From: Citrobacter koseri ATCC BAA-895
GTDB lineage: Bacteria; Pseudomonadota; Gammaproteobacteria; Enterobacterales; Enterobacteriaceae
Direction of reading: 5' to 3'
Length of the DNA: 64,000 nucleotides
Assembly: GCF_000018045.1 (NCBI RefSeq)
Contig: NC_009792.1
Span: 2,480,001 to 2,544,000, forward strand
Part shown: positions 44,035-52,100 of the stretch, piece by piece
How positions within the stretch are numbered: the stretch's first letter is position 1
Layout of the letters: every line of letters begins with the position of its first letter
Notes under the pieces: generated by a model
The model's input: the letters and a program-made list of their open reading frames with translations, nothing else
Database searches by the model: none
What the model was told of the DNA's origin: nothing
Position numbers and translations under genes: made by a program

Positions 44035-45309
44035 TTATTCACCAGATGCCTGCTGCGCTTCCGGCTTGCCGTAAATCAGCAACGGCTTGCTCTGGCCGCC
44101 GATGACGGACTCGTCGATAACCACTTTTTCGACGTCTTCCATAGAAGGCAGATCGTACATGGTATCAAGCAGCGCCGCTTCAACGATGGAACGCAGACCA
44201 CGGGCGCCGGTTTTACGCGCCATCGCTTTCTTCGCGATAGCATCCAGCGCTTCGTCACGAAATTCCAGATCGACGCCTTCCAGGTTAAACAGCGCCTGAT
44301 ACTGTTTGGTCAGGGCGTTTTTCGGCTCTTTCAGGATCTGGATCAGCGCTTCTTCACTCAGCTCATTCAGCGTCGCCACAACCGGCAGACGACCAATGAA
44401 CTCAGGAATCAGACCAAATTTGATCAGATCTTCCGGCTCAACCTGCGCCAGCAGTTCGCCTTCGCTGGCCTTGTCGGATTTCGCTTTAACCGTTGCGCCA
44501 AAACCAATGCCGGAGCCGGTTTCAACACGGTTAGCAATCACTTTATCCAGACCGGCGAACGCGCCGCCGCAGATAAACAGGATCTTAGAGGTATCAACCT
44601 GCAAGAACTCCTGCTGCGGATGCTTGCGTCCTCCCTGCGGCGGAACGGCGGCAACTGTCCCTTCGATCAGTTTCAACAGCGCCTGCTGTACGCCTTCACC
44701 GGAAACGTCACGGGTGATGGACGGGTTGTCAGACTTACGGGAAATCTTGTCGATTTCATCGATGTAGACAATACCGCGCTGCGCTTTCTGCACATCGTAA
44801 TCGCATTTTTGCAACAGCTTCTGAATGATGTTCTCAACATCTTCGCCCACATAACCGGCTTCGGTCAGGGTGGTGGCATCCGCCATGGTGAACGGTACGT
44901 CCAGCAGACGCGCCAGCGTTTCGGCCAGCAGCGTTTTACCGGAACCGGTCGGCCCGATCAGCAGAATGTTACTTTTGCCCAACTCAACGCCATTGCTGGT
45001 GTCGCCGTTGCGCAGACGTTTGTAGTGGTTGTATACCGCGACCGCCAGCACTTTTTTCGCCTGCTCCTGGCCGATAACATAATCGTCCAGATGGTTGCGA
45101 ATTTCATGTGGCGTCGGCAGCGCACTGCGTTCACGGTGCGGTGCCACTTCCTTAATCTCTTCGCGAATAATGTCGTTACATAGATCAACACATTCGTCGC
45201 AGATATACACGGATGGACCGGCAATCAGCTTGCGCACTTCATGCTGGCTTTTGCCGCAAAAAGAGCAGTACAACAATTTGCCCGAGCCATCTTTGCGTTT
45301 ATCTGTCAT
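44035..45309 (-). CDS. clpX: ClpX, ATPase subunit of ClpXP protease
   Basis: A 424-residue AAA+ unfoldase. The N-terminal zinc-binding domain has C15-x2-C18 and C37-x2-C40 (LYCSFCGK, YICDECVDLC), followed by Walker A GPTGSGKT (about 120-127), Walker B VYIDEIDKI, the pore-loop and the IGF loop that docks on ClpP (SGIGFGATVK). ClpX recognises degrons such as SsrA tags and feeds proteins to ClpP. It lies 129 bp after clpP, probably in one operon. Confidence 0.98.
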   Translation of the reverse strand: MTDKRKDGSGKLLYCSFCGKSQHEVRKLIAGPSVYICDECVDLCNDIIREEIKEVAPHRERSALPTPHEIRNHLDDYVIGQEQAKKVLAVAVYNHYKRLRNGDTSNGVELGKSNILLIGPTGSGKTLLAETLARLLDVPFTMADATTLTEAGYVGEDVENIIQKLLQKCDYDVQKAQRGIVYIDEIDKISRKSDNPSITRDVSGEGVQQALLKLIEGTVAAVPPQGGRKHPQQEFLQVDTSKILFICGGAFAGLDKVIANRVETGSGIGFGATVKAKSDKASEGELLAQVEPEDLIKFGLIPEFIGRLPVVATLNELSEEALIQILKEPKNALTKQYQALFNLEGVDLEFRDEALDAIAKKAMARKTGARGLRSIVEAALLDTMYDLPSMEDVEKVVIDESVIGGQSKPLLIYGKPEAQQASGE

Positions 45310-45438
45310 GAGTCAAAACCTCTTCTTTGTTCTTTGTGCCGCACACGACGACGCAAATGCCATTCTCAGGCGCAAGTCGCTTGTCAGCGTTGTGCCGCCC
45401 CTGGATAGTATTATAGCGGCACACCTGCGCCCTGGGCA

Positions 45439-46062
45439 TCAATTACGATGGGTCAAAATCGAGTCGACCAGACCGTACTCCACCGCTTCAGACGCGGAGA
45501 GGAAGCGGTCGCGCTCGGTATCACGTTCAATCTGCTCAAGAGACTGACCCGTATGGTGCGCCATAAGTTCATTCATGCGCCCTTTCACCTTCAGGATTTC
45601 ACGGGCATGAATTTCAATATCTGTCGCCTGGCCCTGATAACCGCCGAGAGGCTGGTGAATCATGACGCGAGAGTTAGGCAGGCAGAAACGTTTGCCTTTT
45701 GCGCCAGCAGTCAGCAGGAACGCGCCCATAGAAGCCGCCTGGCCCATACAAATCGTGCTAACGTCCGGCTTAATAAACTGCATGGTGTCGTAGATAGACA
45801 TCCCTGCGGTGATAACCCCGCCTGGGGAGTTAATGTACAGGTAGATATCTTTTTCCGGGTTTTCCGCTTCCAGGAACAGCATCTGCGCCACAATCAGGTT
45901 AGCCATATGGTCTTCGACCTGGCCAGTCAGAAAAATGACACGTTCCTTAAGTAGACGAGAATAGATATCAAAAGAGCGCTCACCACGTGAGGTCTGTTCA
46001 ATGACCATCGGCACCAGCGCCATATGGGGTGCAAAGTTATCTCGTTCGCCGCTGTATGACAT
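45439..46062 (-). CDS. clpP: ClpP protease proteolytic subunit
   Basis: A 207-residue serine protease started at ATG 46062 (MSYSGERDNFAPHM) with an AGGAG site. The catalytic triad is present: Ser111 in GQAASMGAF, His136 in MIHQPLGG and Asp185 in the C-terminal half. A short propeptide of about 14 residues is removed on assembly. It forms a tetradecamer with ClpX or ClpA. An in-frame extension to 46179 covers the promoter region and is rejected. Confidence 0.98.
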   Translation of the reverse strand: MSYSGERDNFAPHMALVPMVIEQTSRGERSFDIYSRLLKERVIFLTGQVEDHMANLIVAQMLFLEAENPEKDIYLYINSPGGVITAGMSIYDTMQFIKPDVSTICMGQAASMGAFLLTAGAKGKRFCLPNSRVMIHQPLGGYQGQATDIEIHAREILKVKGRMNELMAHHTGQSLEQIERDTERDRFLSASEAVEYGLVDSILTHRN

Positions 46063-46242
46063 TTCCGTCTCCTGGATAAAAATTGAAAAAACCTGCTGTA
46101 CCGATTGTAACCTTATGGACGGATTATCAGCTAGTCCCTCTGTTATGGGTACGGCATCGCCATAATTCAAGCATAACAATCTTTTGTTGTAACGCTAACA
46201 CTGAAACGCTGTTTTCGCACTCTTCCATGCAAAATGCGTGAC

Positions 46243-46274
46243 AAAAAAAAGCCCGCCACCTGGAGGTGACGGGC
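46243..46274 (-). terminator. Terminator of tig
   Basis: GCCCGCCACC and GGTGACGGGC pair with one mismatch around a TGGA loop; on the minus strand TTTTTTTT follows. It lies about 35 bp after the tig stop. Confidence 0.88.
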
Positions 46275-46308
46275 TCTTGTGCGAATTTCGTGCTAATTAA
46301 GCGACGAA

Positions 46309-47607
46309 TTACGCCTGCTGGTTCATCAGTTCGTTGAAGGAAGTGGCTTTTTCAGTCACTTTCGCTTTCGCCAGAACGGCTTCAACGGCCTGCTCTTCCA
46401 GAGCGACGTTACGCATGTTGTCCATCAGCTCTTTGTTTTTGCTGTAGAACTCGATAACTTCTTTCGGATCTTCGTACGCAGAAGCCATCTCTTCGATCAG
46501 ACCTTTAACGCGCTCTTCGTCAGCTTTCAGCTCCTGAGTGCGAATCACTTCGCCCAGCAGCAGGCCGACAACAACGCGACGCTTAGCCTGTTCTTCGAAC
46601 AGTTCACGCGGCAGTTCCAGCGCTTGTTTCTCGTTGCCGCCGAAACGCTGTGCAGCCTGACGACGCAGAACGTCAACTTCGCTGTCGATCAGCGCAGATG
46701 GAACGTCGATGTCGTTCGCTTTCACCAGGCCTTCAATCGCCTGAGACTTCACGCGGTTACGCACCGCGCCTTTCAGCTCGCGTTCCATGTTTTTACGCAC
46801 TTCAGTACGCAGACCAGCAACAGAACCATCTTCAACGCCGAAACGCTTGATGAATTCTTCGGTCAGTTCCGGCAGCTCGCGCTCTTCAACTTTCTTCAGG
46901 TTGATAGCGAATTTAGCGGCTTTACCTTTCAGGTTTTCAGCGTGATATTCTTCCGGGAAGGTCACGTCGATAGTGAACTCTTCGCCTGCTTTGTGACCTT
47001 TGATACCGTCTTCAAAGCCCGGGATCATACGACCCTGGCCCATCGCCAGTACGAAGTCAGACGCTTTGCCGCCTTCGAACTCTTCACCGTCAACAGAACC
47101 GGTGAAGTCGATGGTTACACGGTCTTCTGCATCAGCAGCGCCGTCTTTGTCTTTCCAGGTTGCCTGCTGTTTACGCAGGGTGTCCAGCATCACGTCAACA
47201 TCGGCGTCGGTCACTTCAACAACCGGTTTTTCAACTTCGATGGATTCCAGACCGGTCAGTTCAACTTCCGGGTAGACTTCAAATTCTACAGCGTAGGTGA
47301 AGTCTTCGCCCAGTTTGTATTCGCCCGGAACATAGTTCGGTGCGCCAGCCGGGTTGATTTTTTCTTTGATGATCGCGTCAACGAAGTTACGGCTCATCAG
47401 GTCACCCAGAACGTCCTGGCGAACAGAAGCGCCATAACGCTGAGCAACAACATTCATCGGTACTTTGCCCTTGCGGAAGCCGTCAATACGCACTTTCTTC
47501 GCTACGTTGACCAGCTCGCTTTTCACAGCGGTCTCGATGCTGTCAGCAGCGATAGTAATCGTTACACGGCGGCCAAGGCCTTGAGTGGTTTCAACTGAAA
47601 CTTGCAT
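46309..47607 (-). CDS. tig: Trigger factor
   Basis: A 432-residue ribosome-associated chaperone: N-terminal ribosome-binding domain with the signature loop GFRKGKVPM (about 43-51), a central FKBP-type isomerase domain (about 150-245), and a helical C-terminal chaperone domain. It binds nascent chains at the ribosomal exit tunnel through L23. GAGGTAAC precedes ATG 47607. It is upstream of clpPX with its own terminator. Confidence 0.98.
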   Translation of the reverse strand: MQVSVETTQGLGRRVTITIAADSIETAVKSELVNVAKKVRIDGFRKGKVPMNVVAQRYGASVRQDVLGDLMSRNFVDAIIKEKINPAGAPNYVPGEYKLGEDFTYAVEFEVYPEVELTGLESIEVEKPVVEVTDADVDVMLDTLRKQQATWKDKDGAADAEDRVTIDFTGSVDGEEFEGGKASDFVLAMGQGRMIPGFEDGIKGHKAGEEFTIDVTFPEEYHAENLKGKAAKFAINLKKVEERELPELTEEFIKRFGVEDGSVAGLRTEVRKNMERELKGAVRNRVKSQAIEGLVKANDIDVPSALIDSEVDVLRRQAAQRFGGNEKQALELPRELFEEQAKRRVVVGLLLGEVIRTQELKADEERVKGLIEEMASAYEDPKEVIEFYSKNKELMDNMRNVALEEQAVEAVLAKAKVTEKATSFNELMNQQA

Positions 47608-47877
47608 CTTGTTACCTCAAAAAATCACAGTGCTCGGTCAACTCTACTCCGCAAGCACAGGTTGTTGGCTTCGCGGAACCGGGATGTTCTCATCATCAAT
47701 CACATTCCCTGTCGTCAGAATCATCCCGAAGACATTCCGAAAAATAAGACGCCGCATTATAGCGGCATCACTTTTATGAGTCGAGAACGGTTATCGCGCG
47801 TTGCTGCGGCTTTTTTCACAATTCCCGGCTAATTTTGGTCTGAATACTGTACATCTCGCTCAAAATTCAGACAAAAC
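47608..47877. other. Gene-free region between tig and bolA
   Basis: This stretch (part of a 347-bp gap) must carry the tig promoter. A TTGACC hexamer on the minus strand at about 47636-47641 could be a -35 element, but no good -10 lies at the right distance, so I make no promoter call. I see no RNA gene. Confidence 0.4.
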
Positions 47878-47899
47878 AAAACGGCCCGCAGGCCGTTTT
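47878..47899 (-). terminator. Terminator of bolA
   Basis: A 9-bp stem AAAACGGCC/GGCCGTTTT with a CGCA loop is followed on the minus strand by TTTTGTTTTG. It lies about 55 bp after the bolA stop. Confidence 0.85.
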
Positions 47900-47954
47900 C
47901 ACATAATCTGTAGCAACATACTGGAAAAGCGCCAACAGTTGCAAATGCGTTTTT

Positions 47955-48272
47955 CTACGCGATGCTTCCTGCGCCACGGCAAGGAGGCGATGCGAAGATC
48001 GTATCCTGCAATCCTTCCCACTCCTTAATGGTATAGGTATGCAGGGCCAGCGCATGTACGGTTGTGGAGAGTTCTGCCGTTAACGTACCGTAAATCATCC
48101 GGTGGCGATTAAGAAAACGTTCGCCAGTGAAGCGATCGCTGACCAGCACAACCTTAAAGTGGCTCTCAGAGCCTGCCGGAACATTGTGACGATAGCTTTC
48201 ATCCACAACTTCGAGGAACACGGGTTCGAACGCTGCCCTTAATTTTTCTTCTATTTGCTCACGTATCATCAT
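47955..48272 (-). CDS. bolA: Transcriptional regulator BolA
   Basis: A 105-residue BolA-family protein with the class II KH-like fold and the conserved FKVVLVSDRF and the HALALHTYT segment with histidines that bind the Fe-S cluster together with Grx4. BolA is a stationary-phase morphogene and regulator of motility and biofilm genes. Tandem ATGs lie at 48272 and 48269; I use the first. A gearbox-type -10 lies about 50 bp upstream. Confidence 0.96.
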   Translation of the reverse strand: MMIREQIEEKLRAAFEPVFLEVVDESYRHNVPAGSESHFKVVLVSDRFTGERFLNRHRMIYGTLTAELSTTVHALALHTYTIKEWEGLQDTIFASPPCRGAGSIA

Positions 48273-48318
48273 GAAATATCTCCTCCGACAACGCTGAGAT
48301 GTCACCCATCCCTTTAAA

Positions 48319-48327
48319 TACTAGCCG
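48319..48327 (-). promoter_or_regulatory. Gearbox-type -10 of the bolA promoter
   Basis: On the minus strand CGGCTAGTA is identical to the -10 of the E. coli bolA1p gearbox promoter as I recall it, and the flanking sequence is also conserved. It is about 47 bp before the ATG. This promoter is growth-rate-inverse and RpoS-dependent in E. coli. Confidence 0.65.
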
Positions 48328-48576
48328 CTTTTACCGTTTACATTACATCATGACAACAAAAATTTAGCGTTCGTCTGATATTTTCATTCAAACGTATGAA
48401 GTTTACTGACTTATCCATTCATTTGGTTGCGAAAACCCGAAGTAAGGTGTACCGAGGGTCAGAAAACAGACAACGCGATGAATTTACATGCGTTGACCAC
48501 TTCCCCTCGCCGTTGGCAATGTTATGATGGCGGGAATTTTTATCTATCACGCTTAAGAGTCACTGAGAGCCCGAAC

Positions 48577-49155
48577 ATGTTAAAGAAAATCCTCTTTCCA
48601 TTAATTGCTCTGGTTATGCTGGCAGGGTGCGCAACACCGCCGACAACCATTGACGTATCGCCGAAAATCACACTGCCGCAACAAGATCCAAGTCTGATGG
48701 GCGTTACTGTGAGCATCAACGGCGCCGACCAGCGTCAGGATCAGGCGCTGGCGAAAGTTACGCGTAATAACCAACTGGTTACTCTGACCGCCTCCCGCGA
48801 TCTGCGCTTCCTGCTGCAAGAAGTGCTGGAAAAACAGATGACCGCACGCGGTTATATGGTAGGGCCGAACGGCGCTGTGAACCTGCAAATCATCGTAAAT
48901 CAGCTGTATGCCGATGTATCTCAGGGTAACGTTCGCTACAACATCGCCACCAAAGCGGATATCGCCATCATCGCGACGGCGGCAAACGGCAACAAGATGA
49001 CGAAAAACTACCGTGCGAGCTACTCTGTTGAAGGCGCATTCCAGGCGTCCAACCAGAATATCGCCAACGCGGTTAACAGCGTCCTGACCGACACCATCGC
49101 TGATATGTCTCAGGACACCAGCATTCACGAATTCATTAAGCAGAACGCACGTTAA
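48577..49155 (+). CDS. yajG: Lipoprotein YajG
   Basis: A 192-residue lipoprotein started at ATG 48577 (MLKKILFPLIALVMLAGC) with the lipobox LAGC at Cys18. The remainder is a conserved soluble YajG-family domain (PF03923) of unknown function. It lies 44 bp ahead of ampG and is its standard operon partner. A longer in-frame start at 48427 lies in the promoter region and destroys the signal peptide. Confidence 0.94.
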   Translation: MLKKILFPLIALVMLAGCATPPTTIDVSPKITLPQQDPSLMGVTVSINGADQRQDQALAKVTRNNQLVTLTASRDLRFLLQEVLEKQMTARGYMVGPNGAVNLQIIVNQLYADVSQGNVRYNIATKADIAIIATAANGNKMTKNYRASYSVEGAFQASNQNIANAVNSVLTDTIADMSQDTSIHEFIKQNAR

Positions 49156-49199
49156 TTTCTGTCCAGATGGCCCGGCGCTTGTCGGGCCTGTAGATGCCC

Positions 49200-50675
49200 A
49201 TGCCCAACCAATATTTACGTATTTTTCAGCAACCGCGTTCAGCTATCCTGTTGATTCTGGGGTTTGCATCAGGTTTACCCCTCGCGCTCACCTCCGGCAC
49301 GCTACAGGCCTGGATGACCGTTGAGAATATCGATCTCAAAACCATTGGTTTCTTCTCTCTGGTGGGCCAGGCCTACGTCTTTAAATTCCTCTGGTCTCCG
49401 GTCATGGATCGTTACACGCCGCCTTTTTTAGGTCGTCGTCGCGGCTGGCTGATTACCACGCAGATTCTGCTGCTGCTCGCCATTGCGGCGATGGGTTTTC
49501 TGGAACCCGGCACACAATTACGCTGGATGGCGGCGCTGGCGGTTATCATCGCCTTCTGTTCCGCATCTCAGGACATTGTCTTTGACGCGTGGAAAACGGA
49601 TGTTCTGCCTGCGGAAGAACGCGGCACCGGGGCGGCGATTAGCGTACTGGGCTATCGGCTAGGGATGCTGGTCTCCGGTGGGCTGGCGCTGTGGCTGGCG
49701 GATCGCTGGCTCGGCTGGCAGGGGATGTACTGGCTGATGGCGGCGCTGCTTGTGCCCTGTATTATCGCCACGCTCCTGGCCCCTGAACCTGAAGATTCCA
49801 TTCCAGTGCCTAAAACGCTGGAACAGGCGGTCGCCGCTCCGCTGCGCGACTTTTTTGGCCGCAACAACGCCTGGCTGATCTTGTTGTTAATCGTGCTGTA
49901 TAAGCTGGGCGATGCATTCGCCATGAGTCTGACCACCACCTTTTTGATTCGCGGCGTTGGTTTTGATGCCGGTGAAGTCGGCGTGGTCAATAAAACGCTG
50001 GGACTGCTGGCGACGATTGTCGGCGCGCTGTACGGCGGCATCCTGATGCAGCGCCTTTCCCTTTTCCGCGCGCTGCTGATTTTCGGCATTCTGCAAGGCG
50101 TTTCCAACGCCGGTTACTGGCTGCTTTCCGTGACGGACAAACATATGTTCAGCATGGCCGCAGCGGTCTTCTTCGAGAACCTGTGCGGCGGGATGGGAAC
50201 GGCGGCCTTTGTCGCATTGTTAATGACGCTGTGCAACAAATCGTTTTCCGCCACCCAGTTTGCCCTGCTCTCCGCGCTCTCTGCGGTGGGACGCGTGTAT
50301 GTCGGCCCCGTTGCCGGATGGTTTGTCGAAGCGCATGGCTGGCCCACGTTTTATCTCTTCTCCGTCGCAGCGGCCGTGCCTGGCCTTCTGCTTCTGCTGG
50401 TTTGTCGTCAAACCCTTGAACACAGTTGGGAAAGCGAAAGCTTCATCCCCCGTACGGAATTTCGCGGGGCGTATGGTCTGGCGCTGCTGACGCTAATGAT
50501 CGGTTGCGGCCTGCTAGCGGTATGGCTGTTGCTGCTGACGATGAACGCCGTGGACTACACTCGCTTCTCCTTCCTGCCCGAACTGCTTGAGGCGGGGGTC
50601 ATGGTGGCGATATGCGGCATTTTGTTCGGCGGGGTGCTGGATTATCTGGCGCTACGCAAAACACGTCTTGTGTAA
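49200..50675 (+). CDS. ampG: Anhydromuropeptide permease AmpG
   Basis: A 491-residue major facilitator protein with about fourteen membrane segments (RSAILLILGFASGLPLALTS first). It imports GlcNAc-anhydroMurNAc peptides for cell-wall recycling and so supplies the signal for AmpC beta-lactamase induction where ampR/ampC exist. The ATG at 49200 gives the E. coli length; an ATG at 49194 would add two residues. It is probably co-transcribed with yajG. Confidence 0.96.
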   Translation: MPNQYLRIFQQPRSAILLILGFASGLPLALTSGTLQAWMTVENIDLKTIGFFSLVGQAYVFKFLWSPVMDRYTPPFLGRRRGWLITTQILLLLAIAAMGFLEPGTQLRWMAALAVIIAFCSASQDIVFDAWKTDVLPAEERGTGAAISVLGYRLGMLVSGGLALWLADRWLGWQGMYWLMAALLVPCIIATLLAPEPEDSIPVPKTLEQAVAAPLRDFFGRNNAWLILLLIVLYKLGDAFAMSLTTTFLIRGVGFDAGEVGVVNKTLGLLATIVGALYGGILMQRLSLFRALLIFGILQGVSNAGYWLLSVTDKHMFSMAAAVFFENLCGGMGTAAFVALLMTLCNKSFSATQFALLSALSAVGRVYVGPVAGWFVEAHGWPTFYLFSVAAAVPGLLLLLVCRQTLEHSWESESFIPRTEFRGAYGLALLTLMIGCGLLAVWLLLLTMNAVDYTRFSFLPELLEAGVMVAICGILFGGVLDYLALRKTRLV

Positions 50676-51133
50676 GCGGGCAACGTTATTTGCCGTTGTA
50701 ATAACAGAGCGAAATTATAACGGCTAAATAAGCAGCAGTTGCGAAAAATAATATTTGTTGTTTTGTGCGCAATAGCATCTGGAAATTATTGACGCCTTTT
50801 ATAGATTTTATTTTCCTTACTCGATTCAGCCAATATAGTTTTATTTTTTGTTTTTCATTTGTCTCTTTGTTGATAATTAATTGTTAAACAATTGTTTTAA
50901 TTTTACATTGGTTATACCAATTACCCTGCAAGTCCTGCCTTCCTGCCCTCTTTCGTTATAACGTGATGTTGCAACAGGTTCTTAAAGTCAACGCGACATA
51001 TCCTGCAACATATGTGACATGCCCGGCAGAACCCAGTAACACAGATCCAATCATGTTTACAGTAATGTAACCTTCCCGTAAAATGCCCACACACTTTAAA
51101 CGCCACCAGGTCCCGTGGAATTGAGGTCGTTAA
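50676..51133. promoter_or_regulatory. Gene-free regulatory region upstream of cyoABCDE
   Basis: These 458 bp are AT-rich and hold no gene. They should carry the cyo promoter, repressed by ArcA and FNR in E. coli. Repeats TTGTT at 50867, 50881 and 50892 lie in an AT-rich block; the last two are spaced 11 bp, as in ArcA direct repeats (TGTTAAACAAT-TGTTTTAA). The assignment to ArcA is an inference. Confidence 0.5.
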
Positions 51134-52081
51134 ATGAGACTCAGGAAATACAATAAAAGTTTGGGATGGTTGTCATTAATTGCAGGCACTGCATTACTCA
51201 GTGGCTGTAATTCTGCACTTCTTGACCCCAAAGGACAGATTGGACTGGAACAACGTTCACTGATACTGACGGCTTTTGGCCTGATGTTGATTGTCGTGAT
51301 TCCCGCCATCTTGATGGCTGTTGGTTTCGCCTGGAAGTACCGTGCGAGCAATAAAGATGCGAAGTACAGCCCGAACTGGTCACACTCCAATAAAGTGGAA
51401 GCTGTGGTCTGGACGGTGCCGATTCTGATCATCATTTTCCTTGCTGTACTTACCTGGAAAACCACTCACGCTCTTGAGCCAAGCAAGCCGCTGGCGCATG
51501 ACGAGAAGCCCATTACCATCGAAGTGGTTTCCATGGACTGGAAATGGTTCTTCATCTACCCGGAACAGGGCATTGCAACCGTGAATGAAATCGCCTTCCC
51601 GGCGAACACTCCGGTTTATTTCAAAGTGACCTCCAACTCCGTGATGAACTCCTTCTTTATCCCGCGTCTGGGTAGCCAGATTTATGCCATGGCCGGTATG
51701 CAGACTCGACTGCATCTGATCGCCAACGAAGCCGGTACCTATGATGGTATTTCCGCAAGCTATAGCGGCCCTGGTTTCTCCGGTATGAAGTTCAAAGCTA
51801 TCGCCACGCCGGACCGCGCCACATTCGACCAGTGGGTTGCTAAAGCTAAACAGTCACCGAACACCATGAGCGACATGGCTGCGTTCGAGAAAGTGGCTGC
51901 GCCAAGCGAATACAACCAGGTGGAATATTTCTCCAACGTGAAACCGGATTTGTTTAAAGACGTCATTAACAAATTTATGGCTCACGGTAAGAGCATGGAC
52001 ATGACCCAACCGGAAGGTGAGCACAGCTCGCATGAAGGCATGGAAGGCATGGACATGAGCCACGCGGAATCCGCTCACTAA
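51134..52081 (+). CDS. cyoA: Cytochrome bo3 ubiquinol oxidase subunit II
   Basis: A 315-residue lipoprotein with a signal peptide ending LLSGC (Cys25), two membrane segments (about 45-65 and 90-110) and a periplasmic cupredoxin domain that has lost the CuA ligands, as in all quinol oxidases. The C-terminal tail is Met/His/Glu-rich (SHEGMEGMDMSHAES). It is the first gene of cyoABCDE; cyoB starts 19 bp later. Confidence 0.97.
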   Translation: MRLRKYNKSLGWLSLIAGTALLSGCNSALLDPKGQIGLEQRSLILTAFGLMLIVVIPAILMAVGFAWKYRASNKDAKYSPNWSHSNKVEAVVWTVPILIIIFLAVLTWKTTHALEPSKPLAHDEKPITIEVVSMDWKWFFIYPEQGIATVNEIAFPANTPVYFKVTSNSVMNSFFIPRLGSQIYAMAGMQTRLHLIANEAGTYDGISASYSGPGFSGMKFKAIATPDRATFDQWVAKAKQSPNTMSDMAAFEKVAAPSEYNQVEYFSNVKPDLFKDVINKFMAHGKSMDMTQPEGEHSSHEGMEGMDMSHAESAH

Positions 52082-52100
52082 GGGGCCGAGGAAGAAAACG

